In this document: positions 8,901-18,342 of the stretch, piece by piece
How positions within the stretch are numbered: the first letter of the stretch is position 1
Layout: every line of letters starts with the position of its first letter
Source: FW021-bin31 sp964422465
GTDB taxonomy: Bacteria; Bacteroidota; Bacteroidia; Chitinophagales; Chitinophagaceae
Assembly: GCA_964422465.1 (NCBI GenBank)
Contig: CAYRBD010000003.1
Span: 1 to 64,000 of the forward strand
Reading direction: 5' to 3'
Length of the DNA stretch: 64,000 nt
The notes under the pieces: model-generated
Told to the model about the DNA's origin: nothing
Databases searched by the model: none
The model's input: the letters and a program-made list of their open reading frames with translations, nothing else
Program-made: the position numbers and the translations under genes

Positions 8901-9683
8901 ATGCAAAAAATAAAAACAATGGCCGAGATGAGCGCCGAAGGCCGGATGCCCGAAGTTCTTTTCTGGGTGGGCTGTGCCGGGAGTTTTGATCAACGGGCAC
9001 AGAAGATCACCAGAGCCTTTGCACTCATTCTGCAAAAGGCCGGAGTTTCTTTTGCTATTTTAGGGAATGAAGAGGGTTGTACGGGGGATCCGGCTAGAAG
9101 GGCAGGGAATGAATTTATGTTTCAGATGATGGCATATCAAAATATACAGACGCTGAATGGATATGGCATCAAAAAAATGGTAACAGCCTGTCCACATTGC
9201 TTTAATACGATAAAGAATGAATACCCTGAATTGGGAGGACATTATGAAATAGTGCATCACACTGTTTTTTTACAGCAACTTATTGATGAGGGAAAAATAC
9301 GGATGAAACCCGGAAATACCTTTAAAGGTAAGCGGATCACCTATCACGATTCCTGCTACCTGGGACGAGCCAATGGCATCTATGAGGCGCCCAGGAAAGT
9401 GCTGCATGCTCTGGATGTAGAACTGGCTGAAATGAAAAACTGCCGCAGCCGGGGATTGTGCTGTGGCGCAGGCGGCGCTCAGATGTGGAAGGAGGAAGAA
9501 AAAGGTAAAACCAAAGTTAATCATAAACGCACCCGGCAGGCGCTGGATACCGGTGCTTCTATTTTAGCGTCTAATTGCCCCTTTTGCATGACCATGCTGT
9601 CTGATGGAGTGAAAGAATTAGGCAAGGAGGAGGATATGCAGGTCATTGATATAGCAGAACTGGTAGCGGAGAGTTTGGAATAG
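8901..9683 (+). CDS. (Fe-S)-binding protein with two CCG domains, HdrB/GlpC-like
   Basis: This 260-aa soluble partner of the membrane Fe-S protein at 6985 has CCG (cysteine-rich) repeats that bind a non-cubane Fe-S cluster in heterodisulfide-reductase-type enzymes. They are visible as CPHCFNTIKNEYP with downstream HDSCYLGR, and as GLCCGAGGAQMW followed by SNCPFCMTM. An N-terminal FWVGCAGSFD segment is also typical. It would take electrons from the ferredoxin domain of its partner, at the inner membrane. The original operon is split by the four-helix-bundle insertion. An alternative start (M7) exists at 8919. Confidence 0.88.
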   Translation: MQKIKTMAEMSAEGRMPEVLFWVGCAGSFDQRAQKITRAFALILQKAGVSFAILGNEEGCTGDPARRAGNEFMFQMMAYQNIQTLNGYGIKKMVTACPHCFNTIKNEYPELGGHYEIVHHTVFLQQLIDEGKIRMKPGNTFKGKRITYHDSCYLGRANGIYEAPRKVLHALDVELAEMKNCRSRGLCCGAGGAQMWKEEEKGKTKVNHKRTRQALDTGASILASNCPFCMTMLSDGVKELGKEEDMQVIDIAELVAESLE

Positions 9684-9725
9684 AATGGCAATTTTAGCGT
9701 TATTGCGCAGTGTTTCGCAAAGGGA

Positions 9726-10598
9726 TTATTCCTGCCCGATAATCTCTTGCAACCATTTACCGACCAGCATGGGCCATATTGCACCGGCAGGATTATCTTT
9801 TCTTAAACCATAGCCGTGCCCGCCTTTGGGATAAAGATGTTGTTCTACAGAAACCTTATGCTCTCTTAATGCTTCGGCCATGACAAGGCTGCTGTGTCCG
9901 TATGGATCATCTGCCGTTTGGAAAATAAACATCGGCGGCGTCTTTTTTTCATCAATTTTCAATTCCGGCGTGAGTGTATGGTTCGGTCCTTTATCCAGAT
10001 AAGCCGGATAAATAAGAAGTGCAAAATTTGGCCGGGCAGGTTGTTGATCGGCCTTATCTACTGGTTTATAAAGTTGTTTCTCATATTCGGTACTCAGGCG
10101 TGCGCTAAGGCTCCCTCCGGCAGAAAATCCCATGATTCCGACCTTATCGGGGTTGATATTCCATCTGGAAGCCTGTGCACGAATAATCCGTATCGCCCGC
10201 TGGGCATCTTGCAAGGCGCCTGCTTGTTTATCGGGTACCCGGTATTGCAGTACAAAAGCGGTAAAGCCCTGTTTATTCAACCAATGGGCAATTTCATAAC
10301 CTTCTAAATTGATCGCCAAAATCTGGTAGCCTCCGCCAGGGCATACCAGTACCGCAGCGCCGTTTGATTGGGTTTTCTCAGGAGCGAAAACGGTAAGTAT
10401 GGGATCCGTTACATCCGTCAGCCGGGTAACGTTTCCATGGTGATTGTCGGTTACCATGGCAGAATGTTTGCCTTTCTGTTCCCCCGGTACGGCCCCGGGC
10501 CAGAGATGAATGACAGCGCTATCCTGGGCAAAGGCGCTGGTAGAAAGAAAAATCATAAGGAGGATGCCTGTAAAGCGAAACTTGTTTGGTTTCATCAT
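9726..10598 (-). CDS. Secreted alpha/beta hydrolase, acetyl-xylan-esterase-like
   Basis: This 290-aa protein has a signal peptide (about residues 1-24, ending SAFAQ) and an alpha/beta hydrolase fold. The oxyanion HGG-type stretch appears as CPGGGYQILA and the nucleophile elbow as GIMGFSAGGSLSA (GxSxG). The C-terminal catalytic His lies in PKGGHGYGL and the acid is probably in QTADDPYG. The family (BD-FAE/axe-like) removes acetyl or feruloyl groups from plant polysaccharides, usually in the periplasm. It is transcribed alone, divergent from the EEP lipoprotein at 10681 across 82 bp. The substrate is inferred only from the family. Confidence 0.87.
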   Translation of the reverse strand: MMKPNKFRFTGILLMIFLSTSAFAQDSAVIHLWPGAVPGEQKGKHSAMVTDNHHGNVTRLTDVTDPILTVFAPEKTQSNGAAVLVCPGGGYQILAINLEGYEIAHWLNKQGFTAFVLQYRVPDKQAGALQDAQRAIRIIRAQASRWNINPDKVGIMGFSAGGSLSARLSTEYEKQLYKPVDKADQQPARPNFALLIYPAYLDKGPNHTLTPELKIDEKKTPPMFIFQTADDPYGHSSLVMAEALREHKVSVEQHLYPKGGHGYGLRKDNPAGAIWPMLVGKWLQEIIGQE

Positions 10599-10621
10599 AG
10601 AAACTACTTTTTAAACGATTT

Positions 10622-10654
10622 TTTGCAAGATACCCGCTTTATTTCAGATATTTG
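10622..10654 (+). promoter_or_regulatory. Probable housekeeping promoter of the EEP lipoprotein gene
   Basis: TTTG (10622-10625), 21 bp, then GATATTTG (10647-10654), a 7/8 match to the Bacteroidota TAnnTTTG -7 element. The start codon follows 26 bp downstream. Confidence 0.5.
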
Positions 10655-10680
10655 TGCTTTTACTTTAAAATATTGGGTTT

Positions 10681-11496
10681 ATGAGTTTATTTTTTAAAAA
10701 TGTACTGCCCCTTCTTGCCCTGCCTTTATTTTTTATGAGTTGTGGAAATCATCCTTCTTCCGGAGGTAATGGAAAAGATACCCTGACGGTAATGACCTAT
10801 AACATTCATCATGCCGCTCCTCCTTCGGGCGGAGACAGCGTGATTGACATCGAACAAATAGCAGCGGCAATTAATGCCGTAAACCCTGACCTGGTAGCGC
10901 TTCAGGAAATAGATGTGCATACCGGGCGCTCCGGAAAAGATATAGATGAAGCCCACCACCTGGGAAAGTTGACCGGCATGCATCCTTATTTTACCAAAAC
11001 TCTGGACTATGATGGTGGCCAATATGGCATAGCGGTACTTTCCCGCTTTCCATTAGAAGATTCCATCAGCTATTTGTTGCCCATTGCCAAAGGAGCCCGG
11101 GAGGAACCCCGTGCAGTATGCATGGTGAAAGTGCTGTTGCCCGGTGGACAGCCGCTTTATTTTGCCTCTACTCATCTTGGCCTTTCCAAGGCTACCCGGC
11201 TGTTGCAGGCAGACAGCATCACAAAAATTATTCAAAATCTGGACGAACCGGTTATCCTGGGAGGGGACTTTAATTCAGTGCCCGGCAGTGAAACCATCAA
11301 TAAAATCAGTGCGTTAATGGAAAGAAGCTGCACTTCAAATTGTGCTCCTACCATCCCGTATGATCACCCCATGCGGAAGATCGACTTTATCTTTTACAGA
11401 CCGAAACAAGCTTTGAAGCCGCTGGATCAAACTGTGCTTACCCAATTTAAGGGCTCGGATCACCTGCCTGTGGTGGTTCGTTTTAAGAGGAAATAG
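10681..11496 (+). CDS. Endonuclease/exonuclease/phosphatase-family lipoprotein
   Basis: This 271-aa exported lipoprotein has its lipobox Cys at residue 21 (FFMSC). The EEP fold is complete: MTYNIHHA (metal Asn), ALQEID (catalytic Glu), STHLGLS, GGDFNSVPGS (Asp/Asn pair) and the terminal GSDHLPVVV (catalytic Asp-His). EEP enzymes cleave phosphodiesters or phosphomonoesters (DNA, sphingomyelin, phosphoinositides). The substrate of this surface- or periplasm-facing clade is not established. It ends 47 bp before the ECF sigma gene and may be co-transcribed with the PUL switch by chance only. Confidence 0.9.
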   Translation: MSLFFKNVLPLLALPLFFMSCGNHPSSGGNGKDTLTVMTYNIHHAAPPSGGDSVIDIEQIAAAINAVNPDLVALQEIDVHTGRSGKDIDEAHHLGKLTGMHPYFTKTLDYDGGQYGIAVLSRFPLEDSISYLLPIAKGAREEPRAVCMVKVLLPGGQPLYFASTHLGLSKATRLLQADSITKIIQNLDEPVILGGDFNSVPGSETINKISALMERSCTSNCAPTIPYDHPMRKIDFIFYRPKQALKPLDQTVLTQFKGSDHLPVVVRFKRK

Positions 11497-11543
11497 TCTT
11501 CGGTTTAAATTCCGTAAATTGCGGGTGTATAGATAAAAAAGGG

Positions 11544-12098
11544 ATGGATCATAAAACCCAAATTTGGGAGGCAATCAGAAACCGGGAGGAGGAAGCCTTT
11601 CGAACGTTGTATTTTCAATGTTACGACTCTCTGTTCAAATTTGGGATCCAAAAATTAAAGGGCGACCAGACGAAAGTGACCTCTTTTATTGATGAAATAT
11701 TTGCAGAACTGTGGGAAAAAGGGCCTTCTCTTCCTTCGGTTGAGAATGTAGAAGGCTACCTTTTCATCATCTTTAAGCGCAAGATATTCCATCATTTGAA
11801 GCAAAAAAAGATTTTTCAACCGGTCTCCGATGCTTTTCTTGAAAAAGAAATGGAAGTTGAGCTCCCTTATGAGAAGTTGCTCATTCAGATGCAGACGACG
11901 GAAGAGTTGAAAACAAAAATAGCTCATGCCCTGAAAGTGCTGACCCCCCGGCAACTTGAGTTTGTTCGTCTCAAATATTTTGAAGAACTTTCCATAAAAG
12001 AGATTGCCTATAAGCAGGATGTTACTCCGCGTACCGTTTACAACACCCTTCACGCGGCCCTTAAAATTCTAAGGAAAGAACTGGAAGGTTATCTTTAA
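11544..12098 (+). CDS. ECF RNA polymerase sigma factor (FecI-like)
   Basis: This 184-aa sigma-70 family ECF factor has region 2 near residues 15-85 (SLFKFGIQKLKGDQTKVTSFIDEIFAELWEK). Region 4 is near 120-180 (VLTPRQLEFVRLKYFEELSIKEIAYKQDVTPRTVYN), with a clear helix-turn-helix. It precedes fecR by 80 bp and the STN-domain SusC, the standard three-part transmembrane switch of Bacteroidota PULs. When the SusC binds its ligand, FecR should release this factor to transcribe the locus. Compared with E. coli FecI the N-terminus is slightly longer. Confidence 0.93.
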   Translation: MDHKTQIWEAIRNREEEAFRTLYFQCYDSLFKFGIQKLKGDQTKVTSFIDEIFAELWEKGPSLPSVENVEGYLFIIFKRKIFHHLKQKKIFQPVSDAFLEKEMEVELPYEKLLIQMQTTEELKTKIAHALKVLTPRQLEFVRLKYFEELSIKEIAYKQDVTPRTVYNTLHAALKILRKELEGYL

Positions 12099-12178
12099 AC
12101 CGTGGGTCTCAAAAAAGTTTTATATTTTTTGGTAAAAACTGTCTTCGAATTATACTTTATATACAGAAGCAGTATTTT

Positions 12179-13294
12179 ATGCCTAAAAAATATACCACTC
12201 CTGAAGATTTTACTACGGATGATTCTTTTATTCATTATTGTTTTAAAGATAATGAAGAAGATGTATCTTATTGGGAAAACTGGCTTTCTGATCATCCCGA
12301 TCAGCAAGAAAATGCGAAGAAAGCCATCCGGTTGCTTCATCTCCTGAGCGCCAGGGTGGGTTCTGATAAGAAGTTAGAAAATTGGGCCGCATTAAAAGAA
12401 AATCAGTTGGCTTCTGATGAAAAGGGAACACCGGTTCTCCTCCTGAATTCTTGGAAAAATCGTCTGAAGAAGTTGTGGATTGCTGCGGCTGCAGCCGTTC
12501 TTCTCCTTGGGACAGGGGCTGCTTTTCTGTTGCTTCATCACAAAGCAAAAATTGTTCAGCCTTTGACCTATCAAACCGGGGTCGGTGAGAAAAAGCATAT
12601 TACGCTGCCTGACCAAACCGAAGTATGGCTCAATGCGGAAAGTAAACTCAGTGTTGATCAGGATTTTATGAAGGCGGATACCCGGGCAGTTACCCTGAAT
12701 GGGGAAGCTTTCTTCAAAGTAAAAAAAGACGGTGCCCATCCCCTGGTGGTGCATACCCATACCATAAATATAGAAGTACTTGGGACCGAGTTTAATGTGA
12801 AGGCTTATCCTCAGGGGCAGACTACCTCTGCTACCCTGATTCGCGGCGCTATTCAAATTTATTTGGAGCAAATTCCGGAAAAAAAGATACGCCTTCGTCC
12901 CCAAGAAAGATTCACTGTTCCCAATCAGAAAACCAAGCAATCAGAAGATTTAGGCACAGACAGCAGCGCAATGCCCACGATACCAAAGCTCCCGGATTTT
13001 AAGATATCCGCCGTAGAAAAGGATCCGATATTAGACAATGAATTGCTGGATACGGCCTGGCTTTCGGGGAAACTGGCCTTTAAAGACGAAAGTTTTGGAG
13101 AACTGGCTCTCCAATTGACCCATAAATATGGAGTTCAGTTTTATTTTGAAAACAAGGGCCTGCAAGAATACCGGTTTACAGGCATTTTTATGAAAGAATC
13201 CCTTCCGGAAGTATTGCACGCACTTCAACTGACATCGCCCTCTCATCCTTTTAAATACAGGATTGAGGGAAAAAAAGTATCTATCACCCATTAA
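12179..13294 (+). CDS. FecR-family anti-sigma factor
   Basis: This 371-aa inner-membrane anti-sigma factor is cognate to the ECF factor at 11544. The cytoplasmic N-terminus (about 1-97) binds sigma. One membrane helix follows (LWIAAAAAVLLLGTGAAFLL, about 98-118), then a periplasmic FecR domain (TLPDQTEVWLNAESKL, TLNGEAFFKVKKDGAHPLVV, VLGTEFNVKAYP) and a C-terminal DUF4974 domain (LQLTHKYGVQFYFENKGL). The periplasmic part contacts the STN domain of the SusC encoded downstream. A short leader of about 180 bp with a mini-ORF and a hairpin separates it from susC. Confidence 0.93.
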   Translation: MPKKYTTPEDFTTDDSFIHYCFKDNEEDVSYWENWLSDHPDQQENAKKAIRLLHLLSARVGSDKKLENWAALKENQLASDEKGTPVLLLNSWKNRLKKLWIAAAAAVLLLGTGAAFLLLHHKAKIVQPLTYQTGVGEKKHITLPDQTEVWLNAESKLSVDQDFMKADTRAVTLNGEAFFKVKKDGAHPLVVHTHTINIEVLGTEFNVKAYPQGQTTSATLIRGAIQIYLEQIPEKKIRLRPQERFTVPNQKTKQSEDLGTDSSAMPTIPKLPDFKISAVEKDPILDNELLDTAWLSGKLAFKDESFGELALQLTHKYGVQFYFENKGLQEYRFTGIFMKESLPEVLHALQLTSPSHPFKYRIEGKKVSITH

Positions 13295-13306
13295 AATCCA
13301 ATAACC

Positions 13307-13318
13307 ATGAAACAATAA
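13307..13318 (+). other. Conserved mini-ORF (Met-Lys-Gln-stop) in the FecR-SusC leader
   Basis: ATGAAACAATAA, preceded by AACC, lies 12 bp after the fecR stop. The second FecR-SusC junction has the equivalent ATGAAAACATAA preceded by ATCC at 50133. The match in position and context suggests a leader element, but two examples are not proof. Confidence 0.45.
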
Positions 13319-13334
13319 AACATACGACTTGACA

Positions 13335-13360
13335 TTTGCCTTTGCTAAAGTTTCGGCAAA
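13335..13360. repeat. REP-like palindromic repeat, copy 1
   Basis: The arms TTTGCC and GGCAAA enclose TTTGCTAAAG. The core TTTGCTAAAGTTTCGGCA matches TTTGCTAAAGCTTCGGTA at 33530-33547 in 16 of 18 bases. It appears inserted between the mini-ORF and the hairpin of the FecR-SusC leader. Confidence 0.6.
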
Positions 13361-13365
13361 TAAAA

Positions 13366-13391
13366 AACGGACATGCGCCAACACGTCCGTT
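13366..13391 (+). promoter_or_regulatory. Leader hairpin upstream of susC (locus 1)
   Basis: A 7-bp stem AACGGAC/GTCCGTT is followed by an A.C mismatch, two more pairs (TG/CA) and a six-base loop CGCCAA. It lies 82 bp before the susC start and is followed by CAAAAATGA. The second locus has the same architecture at 50160-50189, with different bases in the stem, so the pairing is kept by compensatory change. Confidence 0.6.
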
Positions 13392-13473
13392 CAAAAATGA
13401 TTCCAATAGGAAAGCCTTATTCTCTTATGCAACCGGAAAATAAGGCCATTCAATCATCTTAAAATGCAAAAAT

Positions 13474-16400
13474 ATGAAATTTATTTTAAGCTCAGCTGAA
13501 GGACGATTTTCCTTCAGTTCAGTTAAAAAAAGCTTTTTCAAAGTTCCCCGGAAGGCAGTTTTTAAAACCCTGCTATGTATGAAGTTTATACTGATTTTGT
13601 TAACCCTCTTTGTGGTGCAGGGCTACGGTAAAGCACACTCACAGGATGCGGCAGTAACCCTTAAAATGCGAAATGCCAAATTTAGCCGGGTATTGTCCAA
13701 AATTGAAAAGAGAACCGATTACCGTTTTTTGTACAATGTGAATGAGGTAGCAGGTCTGGATAAAAAAGTGGATATAGATGTAAAAGACAAACCGGTGAAC
13801 GTGCTTCTTCATGATCTTTTAAACAAAACAGGTCTTTCCTTTACCTTGTTGAAGAACGGGCTGATTATCATAGCTCCCGAACCTTCTGCAGTAGCTTTCC
13901 AGGAAATTTCAGGTAAAGTAACCGACAGTTCGGGAAATCCATTAATTGGGGTTTCTATAAAAGTAAAAGGGACCTCAATGGGGGCTGTTACGGATGCGCA
14001 GGGGCAGTTTTCGCTCAATGTTCCCGATACGGCGGTATTGGTGGTTTCTTATTTGGGCTACCAGACAAAAGAAGTACCAGTGAACGGTCAGGCAAGTTTT
14101 AATATTGTTTTAAGCAGTTCCGCTACAGAACTTAGCCAGGTTGTAGTGGTTGGGTATGGCACCCAGCGGAAGATTGATGTTACCGGTTCAGTAGCGCAGG
14201 TGGATGGAGCAGATATCTCGAAACAGGCTTCTGTAAATGCAGCAAGTGCTTTACAGGGAAAAGTGGCAGGTGTTCAGGTGACCAATTCCGGCGCCCCGGG
14301 TTCTTCTCCTCAAATTCATATTAGAGGGGTCGGAACCATCTATGGAGACCCCAATCCTTTGTACATAGTTGATGGGGTATGGTTTAATGATATTAGTTTT
14401 TTAAATCCTTCGGACATCAAAGACATCAGTATTTTAAAAGATGCCTCTGCGGAGTCTATTTATGGTATCCGTGCAGCTAATGGCGTGGTATTGGTTACAA
14501 CTAAAAGCGGGATCAAAGGGCAGATAAAGGTGAATTATAATGGCTATGCCGGGTGGCAACATGTAACCAATCTGGTGAAAATGGCCGATGCCTCGGAATA
14601 TGCTACCCTGTTGAATGAAAAAAGTATCTATAGCGGAGGAAATGCTTTATTTTCTGATCCGGATAAATTTGGAAAAGGAACCGACTGGTACCGGCAGATT
14701 TTACAGGATGCTTTCGTAACCAGCCACCAGATTTCTGTAAATGGGGGAGGTGAAAAAAGTACTTACAATTTTTCACTGGGTTACCTGGATCAGGATGGCA
14801 TTGTTAAAACCAATAACTACAAGCGGATAACGGCCAGCCTTCAGAATGATTTTCAGGTATTCGACTGGTTGAAGTTAGGATACATGATGGTTAATTCTGC
14901 CAGCAATTCAAATGATATTCCGGGGGGTATTTTTCATGCTACCTTTGGGGCGCCACCCATAGTGCCTGTGCGGTATAAAGATGGCTCCTATGGCGATCCT
15001 TCTGATTATGCATTGGGACAGGCTATTTCTAACCCCGAAATAACGCTGGACTTTTTTAACCAGAAGTCTAAAAACTATCGGATCACAGGGAACGTTCATG
15101 CGGAAATTCAGTTTCTGCAGCATTTTACCTTCAAGACCAGTTTTGGCGGAGAGTTTGGTCAGGGAGAAGTAAGGGGTTACACGCCTGAATTTTTTGGCAA
15201 CTCCATGCAGAACAGCAATTCCAGTCATCTGACCATCTCCAGGGCCGAAACCCGCAATTGGATTGCTGAAAACACCTTAAATTATAAAAATGTTTTTGGC
15301 GACCACAGTCTCTCTGTTTTGTTGGGACAGGGTGCTCAGCGTTATAAAACCTACAACTTAATTGGTTCGGCAGAAAATGTGCCCGGAAATACAACTAGTG
15401 AAATGTATCTGAAATTGGCCAGTGTAACCAACCAAAAAGGAGATACCACGGTAACAAGCGGATTGCCTTACAGTGTTACGGATAACGGAGACTTATCTAC
15501 CATTTCCTCTTATTTTGGCCGGATTCATTATGCCTACAAGGGAAAATACTTACTTACCGCCTCCATGAGGGCAGATGGTTCTTCCAAGTTTGCAGGTTCC
15601 CACCGGTGGGGATACTTCCCATCCGTAGGGCTGGGCTGGGTGATTTCCGAAGAGGGATTTATGCAGAACCAACAGCTATTTAATACTTTGAAAATCAGGG
15701 GCAGTTGGGGAAAAATAGGAAATGCTTCAGTGCCTTCTAATTTGTCTGTGCTTACGGTTTCTCAAGGGCCTAACCTTATTGCTGTATTTGGAAATCCACA
15801 GCAGATTTATACCGGCGCCAGTATTACTACCATCGTACCACCGACTACTTATTGGGAAAGAGGCGTAGGAACGGATGTGGGTTTAGAAGCTGCTTTTTTG
15901 GATCATCGGTTAACCCTGGTGGCGGATTATTATAATAAGAAAACTGAAAAGGCCATTTTTGCCATTCCTATCTTGGCCTCTTTAGGCACTTCCGGTTCCA
16001 GTATCATAGGAAATCAGGCCGATTTTCAAAACCGCGGATTTGAATTATCCTTATCTTGGGATCAAAAAACAGGCGCTGATTTCAGTTATCATTTAAGCGG
16101 TAATTTCTCTCTTAATAATAACAAAGTTTTGGCCGTATCTACCGGATCCAACCCCATTTATGCAGGTGGAGCAGCGGCAACCGGAGGGGCTCTATCTACC
16201 AGAACAATTTTAGGACAACCCATTGGGCAGTTTTATGGATATCAGGTGATCGGCATCTTTCAAAATCAGGATCAGGTCAGCAAATCCCCACAGGCCGGAA
16301 CGGCAAAGCCTGGAGATTTTATTTATAAAGATACAAATGGAGATGGCGTGATCAGCGGACAGGATCGGATTCCTCTGGGCAACCCCAATCCTAAATACAT

Positions 16401-16872
16401 TTACGGGTTAAACACTTCCTTTACTTATAAGAATTTTGATTTAAGCCTGGATTTTCAGGGCGTGGCAGATGTTTCTATCTATAATGCCAACAAGGGATTG
16501 CGATATGGGAATGAGAACTATACGCAGAACTTTTTTGATCATCGCTGGCATGGCGAAGGAACTTCCAATACCTATCCCTCTGCAAATATAGGAGGAAATC
16601 AAAACTACGTTCCCAATTCCTGGTTCGTTGAAAATGGAAGTTACTTTAGGGTAAGGAATATGCAATTGGGATATACCTTACCTACGGATTTGGTAAAACG
16701 TTGGGGCATCGATCGCTTGCGAGTTTATGCCAATGCACAAAATGCCTTCAATTTTTTCCAGTATTCCGGGTTTAGTCCGGAAGTGGGTGGTAAACCTACC
16801 AATGCAGGTATAGATACCAATGTATATCCCCTGTATGCCACTTACAATTTTGGGATAAATCTGACTTTCTAA
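13474..16872 (+). CDS. SusC/RagA TonB-dependent transporter with STN signalling domain
   Basis: This 1132-aa outer-membrane oligosaccharide importer has a signal sequence of the late type (MKFILILLTLFVVQGYGKAHS at about 36-56, after a basic leader). The mature part begins with a secretin/TonB N-terminal STN domain (about 65-130). It continues with a CarboxypepD_reg domain (ISGKVTDSSGNPLIGVSIKV, about 145-215), the plug (VVVVGYGTQRKIDVTGSV onward) and a beta-barrel ending in YNFGINLTF. The STN domain marks it as a signalling receptor for the FecR/ECF pair upstream. In context (GH144, GH3) the ligand is probably a beta-1,2-glucan oligosaccharide. The downstream susD starts 20 bp after its stop. 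Confidence 0.95.
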   Translation: MKFILSSAEGRFSFSSVKKSFFKVPRKAVFKTLLCMKFILILLTLFVVQGYGKAHSQDAAVTLKMRNAKFSRVLSKIEKRTDYRFLYNVNEVAGLDKKVDIDVKDKPVNVLLHDLLNKTGLSFTLLKNGLIIIAPEPSAVAFQEISGKVTDSSGNPLIGVSIKVKGTSMGAVTDAQGQFSLNVPDTAVLVVSYLGYQTKEVPVNGQASFNIVLSSSATELSQVVVVGYGTQRKIDVTGSVAQVDGADISKQASVNAASALQGKVAGVQVTNSGAPGSSPQIHIRGVGTIYGDPNPLYIVDGVWFNDISFLNPSDIKDISILKDASAESIYGIRAANGVVLVTTKSGIKGQIKVNYNGYAGWQHVTNLVKMADASEYATLLNEKSIYSGGNALFSDPDKFGKGTDWYRQILQDAFVTSHQISVNGGGEKSTYNFSLGYLDQDGIVKTNNYKRITASLQNDFQVFDWLKLGYMMVNSASNSNDIPGGIFHATFGAPPIVPVRYKDGSYGDPSDYALGQAISNPEITLDFFNQKSKNYRITGNVHAEIQFLQHFTFKTSFGGEFGQGEVRGYTPEFFGNSMQNSNSSHLTISRAETRNWIAENTLNYKNVFGDHSLSVLLGQGAQRYKTYNLIGSAENVPGNTTSEMYLKLASVTNQKGDTTVTSGLPYSVTDNGDLSTISSYFGRIHYAYKGKYLLTASMRADGSSKFAGSHRWGYFPSVGLGWVISEEGFMQNQQLFNTLKIRGSWGKIGNASVPSNLSVLTVSQGPNLIAVFGNPQQIYTGASITTIVPPTTYWERGVGTDVGLEAAFLDHRLTLVADYYNKKTEKAIFAIPILASLGTSGSSIIGNQADFQNRGFELSLSWDQKTGADFSYHLSGNFSLNNNKVLAVSTGSNPIYAGGAAATGGALSTRTILGQPIGQFYGYQVIGIFQNQDQVSKSPQAGTAKPGDFIYKDTNGDGVISGQDRIPLGNPNPKYIYGLNTSFTYKNFDLSLDFQGVADVSIYNANKGLRYGNENYTQNFFDHRWHGEGTSNTYPSANIGGNQNYVPNSWFVENGSYFRVRNMQLGYTLPTDLVKRWGIDRLRVYANAQNAFNFFQYSGFSPEVGGKPTNAGIDTNVYPLYATYNFGINLTF

Positions 16873-16892
16873 ACTTTTTAAATTCAATAGCT

Positions 16893-18242
16893 ATGAAAAT
16901 TATTAATAAAATACCGATATGGAAATGGGGAACTGTGTTTATGGTTCTGGTAACGATGAACTTAGGATGCAGCAACAATTTTCTTGAAGTTCAACCGCAG
17001 GGACAAAAAGAAAGCAAGAATTTCTGGCAGTCCAAAGATGATGCTACAAAAGCTGTTAATGCTATGTATGCGCTAACAAGAGGTTGGAATTCAATAGCTT
17101 TTCCGGCAATAGCGATCATGAGCATGGCTTCTGATGATGCAGAAAAAGGAAGTACGTCGGGGGATGCCACTTATATGAATCTATATGACAACTTTACGGT
17201 AACCTCTACAGAAGGATCATTGAATGGTTTTTGGTCTGGCGCCTATCAGGAGATCAATTTATGCAACCAGGTGATTGATCATGTGGACACCATGAAGATT
17301 GATAAAAGTCTTTCAGAGCGTTTCACTGCAGAGGCCAAATTTCTTCGCGCATATAGCTACTTCAGGCTGGTACGTGCTTTTGGCGATGTTCCTCTGAGGC
17401 TTCATCTCCCGGATGACCCCGCTCAATATAATTTGCCACGTACTTCAAAAGACAGTGTGTATGATGCCATTGAGCAGGACCTGACCGATGCGGCAAAAGT
17501 CCTTCCGGTTACCTATGACGCCAAAAGTATTGGGCACGCGACTAAGGGAGCTGCCCTGACTTTACATGCCAAAGTATGCATGTATCGGAAAAAATGGCAG
17601 CAGGTCTATGATTTAACCAACCAGGTGAAGGCGTTGGGCATTTATCAGTTGTTTGGTATGGGACAGGCGCATAATTTCTTTGAATTGTTTCGCATACCCA
17701 ATGAAAATAACATAGAATCTATTTTTGAAATCCAATGTGAATACCTGCCCAATATGAATCGGGCGGGGGAACCGACTTTTTATAGCCAGTATTCTCAGGT
17801 ACAGGCTGACCGAGATGTAAGCCCCTCTCCCGGATGGGGATTCAATGTGCCAACCCAGTCGCTGGTAGATGCTTTTGATGATCCCGGAGATACCCGCCTC
17901 GAAGGAACCATCATGTTTGCAGGTTCTACCTTACCGAATGGAGAAGTGGTGCCTCCTGCCGGGAGCGACTCTCCTAAAAGATATAATCTGAAATCTTATG
18001 TACCGTTTGCAGAAGCAGTAAATACGCAGCAAGGCGCCGGGCAAAATGTAAGAATATTGCGATATGCAGGAGTATTATTGATGAATGCAGAAGCGGCCAA
18101 CGAATTGGGAAAGACTTCAGAAGCTTTGGCTGATCTTAATCTGGTACGGAAAAGAGCCAGAGGGGATAACCCTAATATTTTACCGGATATTACAGAAACA
18201 GATCAGGGGAAACTGCGGAAGATTATCTGGCATGCCAGGCAT
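16893..18242 (+). CDS. SusD/RagB-family lipoprotein, C-terminus lost in gap
   Basis: This is the surface glycan-binding partner of the SusC at 13474. The lipobox Cys is residue 26 (MNLGC), followed by SNNFLEVQPQGQKESKNFWQS, a standard SusD N-terminus. The helical core is complete up to VLLMNAEAANELGKTSEALADLNLVRKRA. The frame runs into the 100-N gap just before the expected ERRxELAxEGHRxFDLVRWG segment, so roughly the last 60-80 residues are missing. The true gap must be longer than 100 bp or be mis-sized, because the start of the next gene is missing too. Confidence 0.93.
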
Positions 18243-18342
18243 NNNNNNNNNNNNNNNNNNNNNNNNNNNNNNNNNNNNNNNNNNNNNNNNNNNNNNNNNN
18301 NNNNNNNNNNNNNNNNNNNNNNNNNNNNNNNNNNNNNNNNNN
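18243..18342. other. Assembly gap (100 N) between susD and LamG gene
   Basis: Exactly 100 N. It hides the susD C-terminus and the start, including the signal peptide, of the LamG-domain protein. That is more coding sequence than 100 bp can hold. Confidence 0.97.

Noticed and set aside
8509..9035. Several minus-strand frames running across the N gap at 8769
   Set aside because: They exist only because N codons are read through. They are antisense to the four-helix-bundle and CCG genes.
12121..12160. ECF-type promoter before the first fecR (GGTAAAAACTGTC)
   Set aside because: The spacing between GGTA and GTC is only six bases, unlike the GGGGTA-N14-CGTC of the second locus. No convincing match was found.
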